A stretch of DNA of 39,724 bases from Prevotellaceae bacterium (GTDB lineage: Bacteria; Bacteroidota; Bacteroidia; Bacteroidales; UBA932): contig JAIRNF010000041.1 of NCBI GenBank assembly GCA_031258195.1, forward strand, positions 1 to 39,724. The letters run 5' to 3'. The number at the start of each line of letters is the position of its first letter. The stretch's first letter is position 1. The notes under the pieces are model-generated. The model was not told where the DNA came from and ran no database searches. It was given only the letters and a program-made list of their open reading frames with translations. Below are positions 25,590 to 32,629 of this stretch, piece by piece. Both the position numbers and the translations under genes were made by a program.

Positions 25590-25696
25590 TGTTATTATTC
25601 CACTAACTAAAAATCAAGAACTACAGAACAACAATAATGCCGAACATATTGTCGTCTGATAATCAATATAATACGCTGATCGATTTCAAAAAAAGC

Positions 25697-25722
25697 GTTC
25701 GATATCGAACACCCGGCGTTCG
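25697..25722. promoter_or_regulatory. GTTCG/CGAAC dyad cluster, candidate binding site of the divergent response regulator
   Basis: GTTCG-N4-CGAAC-N7-GTTCG. The first two units form a perfect 14-bp palindrome (25697-25710), and the second and third form another inverted pair. The cluster lies about 200 bp upstream of the adaptor gene and about 110 bp upstream of the response regulator gene. That is the geometry expected for an upstream activating site of an NtrC-family activator. No convincing -24/-12 sigma-54 promoter (TGGCAC-N5-TTGC) was found by eye in 25498-25690. Confidence 0.5.
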
Positions 25723-25774
25723 CTTTTGCAACTTTCTCGTTTTTCTCACGTCATATTTACACCGCTAGATTGTT

Positions 25775-25782
25775 TATCTTTG
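25775..25782 (+). promoter_or_regulatory. -7 promoter box of the regulator operon
   Basis: TATCTTTG, a perfect TAnnTTTG match, lies 53 bp before the response regulator ATG. No clear -33 element is seen. It suggests housekeeping-sigma expression of the two-component genes, separate from the regulated efflux promoter. Confidence 0.55.
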
Positions 25783-25834
25783 TATCGAACTATTTTCTGG
25801 AAGGTTTGTATTTTAACCCTACAAACAATAAACC

Positions 25835-27181
25835 ATGAGCCTTAAAAACACACGCGTTCTTATAGTAGATGACGACAAAGATGTTTTAACCGCCGTTTCG
25901 CTATTGCTTAAGCCTAAGGTAAAAGAGGTACATACAAGCTATACCCCCGAAACATTACGAAGCGTGCTTAGTGAGCGAAAGTTTGATTTGCTTTTGCTGG
26001 ATATGAATTTTAGCGGCGCGGTAAATACCGGTAATGAGGGCTTGTTCTGGCTACGTACTGTTCGAGAGATAGACCCCGAACTAGCCGTTGTGATGATTAC
26101 CGCCTATGGAGAGATCGATCTTGCGGTGCGATCTTTAAAAGAAGGCGCGTCCGATTTTATTGTTAAGCCGTGGCGGAATGAGCGATTGATTACTACGCTA
26201 GAAGAAATAGTAAGTAATAAAACCGACAAAAAAGAAAATAGCTCGGGGTATGCCCCAAGTGATATAGGAATGATAGGCGAATCAACGCCTATGCGAGAGC
26301 TGTTCCATAAAATAAGCAAGGTTGCTCCTACCGATGCTAATATTCTTATTCTGGGTGAAAACGGAACAGGAAAAGAGCTTATCGCTACTGCTATACACAA
26401 GCGATCTTTAAGGGCTAACAAACCTTTCGTAAAGGTTGATGTTGGCGCTCTTACGGACACCCTGTTCGAAAGTGAACTCTTCGGTCATAAAAAAGGCGCT
26501 TTTACTGATGCTCGAGAGAACCGTATAGGACTTATCGAAGCGGCTAACGGAGGTACTTTATTCTTAGACGAAATAGGCAATATTACATTACCTCAACAGG
26601 CAAAGCTTCTAAGTGTGTTACAAAATCGTTGTATAATAAGACTTGGAACAAACACGCCGATACCTGTTGACATCCGATTAGTTACCGCTACTAACGTTAG
26701 CTTAGCAGATTTATCGGACGAGCAGCGCTTTCGTAAAGATTTAATCTATCGCATAAATACCGTGGAGCTTACAGTTCCCCCGTTAAGAGAGAGGGATACC
26801 GATATAGAGCTCCTTGCGAACCATTTTGCGCGGCTATATACCGACAAGTATCTTAAACCGAACATGCGGCTGAGTAAAGATGCTATTAATAAGCTTAATG
26901 ACTACCGCTTTCCCGGAAACGTACGCGAGCTGCAATACGCTATAGAGCGCGCCGTTATTATGGACGAGGATAAAACAATAACAGCCGATGATATTATTTT
27001 TTCTCCCATTGAGCAACAAAATAAAAAATCAGGAAGTTCTACTCGCGACCTTAAAGATTTGGAACAGCAGGCTATTGAAGAAGCGCTGGAACGTCATAAA
27101 GGAAATATATCAAAGGCTGCTAAAGAGCTAGGAATTACTCGCACCGCCCTTTACAGACGGATAGAAAAGTACGGTTTATAG
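25835..27181 (+). CDS. Sigma-54-dependent response regulator, NtrC family
   Basis: A 448-aa three-domain regulator. The receiver domain (1-125) has the acidic pocket DDD at 12-14, phospho-acceptor Asp56 in LLLLDMNF, and conserved Lys111 in VKPW. The AAA+ domain (about 145-370) has Walker A GENGTGKE at 174-181, the sigma-54 contact loop as GAFTDA at 221-226 (the usual second Gly replaced by Asp, which I recall as common in Bacteroidetes), and Walker B GGTLFLDEIGN. The C-terminal Fis-type helix-turn-helix contains ALERHKGNISKAAKELGITR and ALYRRIEKYG. It forms an operon with the kinase gene 9 bp downstream and is divergent from the efflux operon, which it most likely activates with RpoN. Confidence 0.92.
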   Translation: MSLKNTRVLIVDDDKDVLTAVSLLLKPKVKEVHTSYTPETLRSVLSERKFDLLLLDMNFSGAVNTGNEGLFWLRTVREIDPELAVVMITAYGEIDLAVRSLKEGASDFIVKPWRNERLITTLEEIVSNKTDKKENSSGYAPSDIGMIGESTPMRELFHKISKVAPTDANILILGENGTGKELIATAIHKRSLRANKPFVKVDVGALTDTLFESELFGHKKGAFTDARENRIGLIEAANGGTLFLDEIGNITLPQQAKLLSVLQNRCIIRLGTNTPIPVDIRLVTATNVSLADLSDEQRFRKDLIYRINTVELTVPPLRERDTDIELLANHFARLYTDKYLKPNMRLSKDAINKLNDYRFPGNVRELQYAIERAVIMDEDKTITADDIIFSPIEQQNKKSGSSTRDLKDLEQQAIEEALERHKGNISKAAKELGITRTALYRRIEKYGL

Positions 27182-27190
27182 AACAATACT

Positions 27191-28528
27191 ATGCGTTATA
27201 TCATAAAGATTCTGGCATATTTTATTCTCACCCTGGCAATAGTAGGGTTTGCCGTTTTCTTATTCCAAAAGAATCAACCGTTATACGCTTCGCTTTCGTT
27301 GGCTGCGGCCGCTATTATAATTTGGCTCCCCTTTCGGTCTCTTGCGAAGCGAGACAAGGAATTCTATCAATTTGTTGAAGATATACGGTACCGAGACTTT
27401 ACCCGTAACTACGATATACGTAAAGGCTCGCCCGAATTACAAAAACGGCACAAGGCTTTTAACGAGCTGAACGAAGCATACGGAGCTATAAGCGCCGAAC
27501 GAGAAACGCACTTCATTTATCTTCAGCGCGTACTCGAAATGGTTAGCGCAGGCATCCTTACCTATGATATTAATAGCGGAGAAATTATCTGGATTAACGA
27601 AGCGACCAAACAGCTGTTTGGTATTCCTCAAATAAAAAATATTGAGTGGATAAATAGTCGCAATAAATATCTTTACGACGCCCTTAGCGAAATAGAAATC
27701 GGAGAAAGTAAAATTATTGATATCCCAATTGGGCTAAATTCCGTAAAGGTGCTAACCAACCTTAGCGGCTTTCAATCCGACGGAAAATTCTACAAGCTGT
27801 TTGCTTTTCAGAACGTACGCGATGCGTTGGAAGAAGCCGAATCTACCGCTTGGAAACGTTTGCTAAGCGTGATGACGCACGAAATTATGAACTCTGTAGC
27901 ACCCATATCTTCGCTTGCCGACACGCTTTCTGGCAACATAAATCGGCTAAAAGGCGCTCCCGGTAGCATAAATGATTTTGCTTTTGATGATTTAACTCTA
28001 GGTATTGAAACCATTAAGCGTAGAAGCGATGGGCTGTTTGGCTTTGCCCAAGCTTACCGAAGCTTGAACAAAACTATTGAGCTGAATATTTCTAACGTAT
28101 ATATAGAAGATCTTTTTGATAATCTCTACCGCTTAATGGCTCCGGGCTTAGAGCGGAAAGGCATTCGGCTGGAGGTAGAGATAAAAGAACCCGTTTCGAT
28201 TTTACATATTGACAGGCGGCTGATGGAACAAGTAATAATAAACCTCATTACCAATGCCGCCGATGCCGTTCGTGAGAAACCTGATGCGAGAATTTCGCTC
28301 TTTGCTAGTACAGATGTAAGCGGAAAAGCCATACTCAAGGTTATCGATAATGGTAACGGTATCCCTCCGGATCTTCTCGATAAGATTTTTATTCCGTTTT
28401 TCAGTACAAAGAAGAAAGGTAGTGGCATAGGGTTAAGCTTAAGCCGCCAAATTGTACAGCGACACAAAGGCGGCTTGCGGGTACGTACAGAAGAAGGAAA
28501 GGGTAGCGTTTTTACTATATCTCTATAG
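27191..28528 (+). CDS. Sensor histidine kinase, NtrB-like
   Basis: A 445-aa kinase. Two N-terminal membrane helices (about 5-25 and 30-48) are separated by only a few residues, so there is essentially no periplasmic sensor domain and the signal is probably sensed in the membrane or cytosol. A PAS-like region follows (about 105-215, GILTYDINSGEIIWINEAT). The H-box is MTHEIMNSVAPIS with His230. The ATPase domain has N-box VIINLITNAADAV, G1 VIDNGNGIPPDLLDKIF, F-box PFFSTKKKGSG and G2 GIGLSLSRQIVQRHKGG. This is the layout of kinases paired with NtrC-type regulators, and the regulator gene is immediately upstream. A tiny periplasmic loop beside an efflux operon suggests an envelope-stress or intramembrane drug-sensing role (inference). 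Confidence 0.92.
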   Translation: MRYIIKILAYFILTLAIVGFAVFLFQKNQPLYASLSLAAAAIIIWLPFRSLAKRDKEFYQFVEDIRYRDFTRNYDIRKGSPELQKRHKAFNELNEAYGAISAERETHFIYLQRVLEMVSAGILTYDINSGEIIWINEATKQLFGIPQIKNIEWINSRNKYLYDALSEIEIGESKIIDIPIGLNSVKVLTNLSGFQSDGKFYKLFAFQNVRDALEEAESTAWKRLLSVMTHEIMNSVAPISSLADTLSGNINRLKGAPGSINDFAFDDLTLGIETIKRRSDGLFGFAQAYRSLNKTIELNISNVYIEDLFDNLYRLMAPGLERKGIRLEVEIKEPVSILHIDRRLMEQVIINLITNAADAVREKPDARISLFASTDVSGKAILKVIDNGNGIPPDLLDKIFIPFFSTKKKGSGIGLSLSRQIVQRHKGGLRVRTEEGKGSVFTISL

Positions 28529-28557
28529 CAATAAAGAGATATACTTCCTTAAAAAGC

Positions 28558-28710
28558 TGTCATTTCGACCAAGGGGAGAAATCTACTTAATTAAATAAAG
28601 AAAGTATTAAAGAAAAAAGGACAAAGACCTTGTAATATGCTTCGTCCTTTCCTTATTATTGGTTGTCCTTCTTGTGGTTCAGTAGATTTCTCGATACGTT
28701 CGAAATGACG
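28558..28710. repeat. REP-like inverted repeat, copy 2 (degenerate)
   Basis: The arms 28558-28587 and 28681-28710 are 30 bp long. They pair over AGTAGATTTCTC and TCGAAATGAC, with a mismatched 7-bp centre. The arm start TGTCATTTCGACC matches that of copy 1 at 3768 (CGTCATTCCGACC), so both belong to one dispersed family. The 93-bp interior holds a further hairpin-like pair (AAAGGACAAAG at 28617-28627 with CTTCGTCCTTT). It lies between the convergent kinase and RND genes and could terminate both transcripts. Confidence 0.7.
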
Positions 28711-28721
28711 AAGGGTATGGC

Positions 28722-31700
28722 TTACTCTCCCGAAGAACTATCTTCCGGTACCTCCTCGGGATTGGTTAGCGTACCTTTTCTGTCGGTGGCGATGTAGCCG
28801 TAAATAGCCGGAACAACATACAGCGTAAGGAAGGTAGAAACAACCATCCCGCCAATAACGGCAAGTCCCATTGCTATGCGTCCTTTAGCTCCCTCTCCCG
28901 ATGCTATGGCCAAAGGTAAAAGCCCGAGTATGGTAGAGACGCTGGTCATAAGAATAGGGCGAAGGCGTTGAGCTGAGGCGTCAAGTATTGATACCTTCTT
29001 CGTTAACCCATTATTCTGCCGCTGGTTGGCAAACTCTACGATAAGGATACCGTTCTTAGCCACCAGTCCGATAAGCATAATTATACCAATCTGGCTGAAA
29101 ATATTCATCGTTTGATCGAAATACCACAAAAAGAAAAGCGCGCCTGTTACGGCTAAAGGTACTGTAAACAGTACGATAAGCGGGTCTTTGAAGCTTTCGA
29201 ACTGCGCAGAAAGAACCAGATAAATAAGTATCAAGGCTAAGATAAATGCAAACGTTAGGCTGGACGATGAGTCCCTAAACTCTTTTGACTCTCCCGCCAA
29301 TGTTGTTCTAAATGTATCATCCAAGACTTCTGCTGCGATTTTGTCCATTTCGTCAAGACCATCGCCAATCGTGTATCCTGCCTGCAACCCGGCTGAAACG
29401 GTTGCCGAGACAAACCGATCGTAACGATAAAGCTGAGGGGGCGCAACTTCTTCTTTCATATCAACAAGATTATCGAGCTGTATCATATCTCCCTTATCAT
29501 TCCTAATGTACAGCGAACGTAAGTCTAGCGGAGTGTTGCGCTTCTGCCTGTTTATTTCGGCGAAAATCTGATACTGTTTACCGTTCATGTAGAAATATCC
29601 CAACCGTTGCCCGCTAAGCGCCAGCTGGAGTGTTTGTCCTATCGCTTGGGTTGATACACCTAGAGTTGCGGCTTTATCTCTGTTAATCTGTATCCTTAAC
29701 TCCGGTTTACTAAACTTAAGGTTCACGTCCGCCATTTGTAGAATCTCGCTGTCATAAACCTTACTCATAAATACCGGTAAGGTTTCTCGTAGCTTCTCAA
29801 TATTAGGAGCCTGCAGCACATACTGTACAGGCATTCCGCCTCTACGTCCGCCAAAAGTAGATTGCTGCTGAATAAATGCTCTCGCATTCGTTTTTTTTGC
29901 GACTTGTGGACCTAACGCTGCTGCCATATCTTGCTGACTTCTTTGACGTTCTCCCAGCCCTACTAGCTCTAACCGCAAAAAGCCCGAGGTTCCCCACGCA
30001 TTGGTGATTACGGATTTTAATTCGGGAACTGTCTCATAAACCACATCTCTCAGCTCTTCGATATATGAGCTCATAAACTCAAAGGTAATTCCTTCTGAAC
30101 CTCTCGCGGATATACTTATTTGCGAACGGTCTTCTAAAGGCGCCATCTCTGAGCGTATGTTGTTCCACAATATTACAATAAAAAATAAGGTACAGGCTGT
30201 AATGATCAACGCCCACCATCTATGACGCAAGAAGCCGTTTAATGAATTATAATATACTCTATTCAGCCATTCAAAGAACGGTTCCGTTTTCCGATAGAGC
30301 CAGCTTTGTTTTTCACGCTTTTTCAGTAGTTTAGTCGCTAACATCGGAGCAAAGCTAAGCGCTACAAATGATGATATAATTACCGATCCCGCAGTTACCA
30401 TGCTAAACTCCCTGAAAAGCCTACCTGTAGTACCCTGCAAAAAGATAATAGGGAAAAATACCGAAACCAAAACTACCGTAGTTGCAACAACAGCGAAGAA
30501 AATCTCCCGCGACCCTTTCAATCCGGCTTCCTTAGGAGACATCCCTCTCTCAATTTTCACATATATATTTTCAACAACAACAATGGCGTCATCCACCACC
30601 AAGCCTACGGCTAACACAATGGCTAACATGGTAAGCACGTTAATAGACGAGCCTGCCACGTACATTATAAAGAATGCGCCAATTAACGAAACCGGAATGG
30701 CGACGACAGGAACAAGAGTAACGCGCCAGTCTCGCAAAAACATAAATATGATTAGAATAACAAGCGCAAACGCGATATACACCGTTTCTTGCACTTCTTT
30801 AATTGAGGCGCGAATAAAATAAGTAGTATCAAGCGTAACTCCTGTAATAATATCAGAGGGTAGGTCTTTCTTCATTTGCTCCATACGCCTATATACCTCA
30901 TCGGCAATGTCGATATGGTTCGCTCCGGGCTGAGGGATGATACCAAGTCCAACCATTGGTATTCCGTTCATTTTCATTACACGCCTATAATCTTCCGCGT
31001 CTAGCTCTGCCCTGCCTACATCACGAAAGCGTACGATCTGATTGCCATTGCGCTTAATGATCAGATTATTGAACTCTTCTGATGTTGTCATAAGCCCAAG
31101 CGTGCGTATGGTTAGCTCTATCGTATTTCCTTCAAGACGACCGGACGGAAGTTCAACGTTTTCGCTGGATATGGCGTTCCGCACATCAATAGGGGTAAGA
31201 CCGTTTGCTGCTAATCTCTCGGGGTCGAGCCACAAACGCATAGCATAGCGTTTTTCGCCCCAAATATCTATCGCGCTAACACCGGATATTGTTTGTAGTC
31301 GCTCTTTTACAGTAAGATCGGCAACTTCGCTAAGATCTAGCATCGACCGCCCTTCGCTCTGTAACGTAACTACGAGTATGGGGTTAGCGTCGGCATCTGC
31401 CTTAGAAACGGTAGGAGGATCGACGTCGCGCGGTAGCTGACGTTGAGCCCGCGAAACTTTATCGCGAACATCGTTAGCCGCCGTCTCCATATCAACGTTA
31501 AGCTCGAACTCTACCGTAATACGACTGCTACCCTGACTACTGGTACTGCTAAGCGAACGTATGCCCGGAATACCGTTAATGGATTGCTCTAAAGGCTCTG
31601 TAATCTGGCTCTCTATAACGTCCGAGTTTGCCCCCGGATAAGAGGTGCTAACAGAGATAATAGGGGGATCGACGTTGGGATATTCGCGTATTCCCAAAAA

Positions 31701-31790
31701 GGTGTATCCAATAACACCTAATAGCATAATAATGATCGTCATTACCGTTGCTAAAACGGGACGCTTAATACTTGTACTTGAAAGACTCAT
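28722..31790 (-). CDS. RND efflux transporter, AcrB/MexB-like inner-membrane pump
   Basis: A 1022-aa hydrophobe/amphiphile-efflux RND protein. TM1 is at 12-30 and the porter domain follows with SYPGANSDVIESQITEPLEQ. The proton-relay helix contains GLVVDDAIVVVENIYV near 405, with the two Asp residues equivalent to AcrB D407/D408. The second half repeats the fold and ends with AQRLRPILMTSVSTILGLLP and helices near 985. Full length for the family. Unusually for an RND operon, neither an adaptor nor an OMF gene is adjacent. The partners must be encoded elsewhere, or the TolC-type protein of the neighbouring MacAB-like operon could be shared (speculation). A TAACTTTG promoter box lies about 92 bp upstream. 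Confidence 0.93.
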   Translation of the reverse strand: MSLSSTSIKRPVLATVMTIIIMLLGVIGYTFLGIREYPNVDPPIISVSTSYPGANSDVIESQITEPLEQSINGIPGIRSLSSTSSQGSSRITVEFELNVDMETAANDVRDKVSRAQRQLPRDVDPPTVSKADADANPILVVTLQSEGRSMLDLSEVADLTVKERLQTISGVSAIDIWGEKRYAMRLWLDPERLAANGLTPIDVRNAISSENVELPSGRLEGNTIELTIRTLGLMTTSEEFNNLIIKRNGNQIVRFRDVGRAELDAEDYRRVMKMNGIPMVGLGIIPQPGANHIDIADEVYRRMEQMKKDLPSDIITGVTLDTTYFIRASIKEVQETVYIAFALVILIIFMFLRDWRVTLVPVVAIPVSLIGAFFIMYVAGSSINVLTMLAIVLAVGLVVDDAIVVVENIYVKIERGMSPKEAGLKGSREIFFAVVATTVVLVSVFFPIIFLQGTTGRLFREFSMVTAGSVIISSFVALSFAPMLATKLLKKREKQSWLYRKTEPFFEWLNRVYYNSLNGFLRHRWWALIITACTLFFIVILWNNIRSEMAPLEDRSQISISARGSEGITFEFMSSYIEELRDVVYETVPELKSVITNAWGTSGFLRLELVGLGERQRSQQDMAAALGPQVAKKTNARAFIQQQSTFGGRRGGMPVQYVLQAPNIEKLRETLPVFMSKVYDSEILQMADVNLKFSKPELRIQINRDKAATLGVSTQAIGQTLQLALSGQRLGYFYMNGKQYQIFAEINRQKRNTPLDLRSLYIRNDKGDMIQLDNLVDMKEEVAPPQLYRYDRFVSATVSAGLQAGYTIGDGLDEMDKIAAEVLDDTFRTTLAGESKEFRDSSSSLTFAFILALILIYLVLSAQFESFKDPLIVLFTVPLAVTGALFFLWYFDQTMNIFSQIGIIMLIGLVAKNGILIVEFANQRQNNGLTKKVSILDASAQRLRPILMTSVSTILGLLPLAIASGEGAKGRIAMGLAVIGGMVVSTFLTLYVVPAIYGYIATDRKGTLTNPEEVPEDSSSGE

Positions 31791-31881
31791 CTTCTCGTGG
31801 TTTCAGAACGCGTTATGTAGTTTGACTTCTTGTCACCCCAAAGGTTTAAGTCAAAACAATAACATTGACCGAATTATTTTA

Positions 31882-31913
31882 CAAAGTTAAAACTATTGAT
31901 TTACACTTTCATA
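31882..31913 (-). promoter_or_regulatory. Promoter of the RND pump gene
   Basis: On the minus strand TAACTTTG (31882-31889) with TATG 20 bp upstream (31910-31913), the same pair of elements as in the tRNA-Ala promoter. The leader to the ATG at 31790 would be about 85 nt. Confidence 0.5.
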
Positions 31914-31924
31914 AACAAATATTA

Positions 31925-31955
31925 TACAAAAAATCCCTATCTTGCATAGGGATTT
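31925..31955 (-). terminator. Rho-independent terminator of the beta-barrel gene
   Basis: On the minus strand AAATCCCTAT, a 5-nt loop and ATAGGGATTT (31931-31955) are followed by a T-rich tract, 27 bp after the stop of the outer-membrane protein gene. Confidence 0.8.
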
Positions 31956-31981
31956 AATCGGCTTTAATCAGACAAATGATA

Positions 31982-32461
31982 TTAGAAGTATAACGAAAAT
32001 CCTACGCCGAGGTTAAACGATGCGTCTCGTCCGCTCTTAAATGGAATGAAAAAGCCCGCCGTAGGTTCTATGGCAATTTTATCCGTAATAAAGAAGCTAT
32101 ACCCTGCCGTAATATCCATGACAAAAGACGTTAACCCGACTTCTCTATCCGCTCCCGTTCCAAAACGACCAAAAAGAACACCGGTGTCTGTTTCGAGAAA
32201 ATAATAGCTGGCATTTGCCAAGATGGAGAATGCTGTTTCCGAATCGTAATGGCTAACGCCAACTACCCCGCCTATAGCCCAATTGTCCATAATAAAATAA
32301 CCGCCATCTACCGATATGCCTATAAACGTTTTATCGCTAAACGAAAAGTTGGCTCCTGTTAATCCTGCGCCAAAATGGAAGTTTCCCTCGTTTATATTCT
32401 GCGCTTTCGATGCAGAAAAAAACATGACTGATGAAATCGCGAGCAAAAATAGTTTTCTCAT
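31982..32461 (-). CDS. Small outer-membrane beta-barrel protein
   Basis: A 159-aa protein with a signal peptide (MRKLFLLAISSVMFFSASKA, cleavage after the AxA-type site). Alternating strands follow, rich in Gly and aromatics (FHFGAGLTGANFSFS, VSVDGGYF-like segments, NASYYFLETDTGVLFGRFG), ending in LGVGFSLYF. The terminal Phe is the typical BAM-recognition end of an outer-membrane barrel. Eight strands are plausible for this size, as in the OmpX/OmpA-barrel-like beta-barrel domain family. The start at 32461 is chosen over the longer frame (to 32491) because the signal peptide begins there. The function is unknown. It forms its own transcription unit, with a terminator behind it. Confidence 0.8.
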   Translation of the reverse strand: MRKLFLLAISSVMFFSASKAQNINEGNFHFGAGLTGANFSFSDKTFIGISVDGGYFIMDNWAIGGVVGVSHYDSETAFSILANASYYFLETDTGVLFGRFGTGADREVGLTSFVMDITAGYSFFITDKIAIEPTAGFFIPFKSGRDASFNLGVGFSLYF

Positions 32462-32575
32462 AATATCAACTTTTAACGGTCCATGAATCAAAATAGTCTT
32501 TACTGCGTAAAAGTATAGAATTTACCCCTCTTGGCTCCATTACATATATTAAAATATTTGAAATCTTATATACTA

Positions 32576-32610
32576 CAAGTGGCAGAGATTCTAATAATCT
32601 CTGCCACTTG
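32576..32610 (-). terminator. Hairpin downstream of the S46 peptidase gene
   Basis: CAAGTGGCAGAGATT (32576-32590) and AATCTCTGCCACTTG (32596-32610) form a perfect 15-bp stem with a 5-nt loop, 20 bp after the peptidase stop on the minus strand. The following tract is not T-rich (TAGTATATAAG), so it is a strong hairpin and a probable rather than a canonical terminator. Confidence 0.65.
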
Positions 32611-32629
32611 CAGTGTGGCTAAAGTAATT

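Noticed and set aside
25498-25690. A sigma-54 promoter (for example the TGGATTTGTGGTTTG stretch on the minus strand near 25563)
   Set aside because: The -24 GG and -12 GC spacing and bases do not match well enough to call it by eye.
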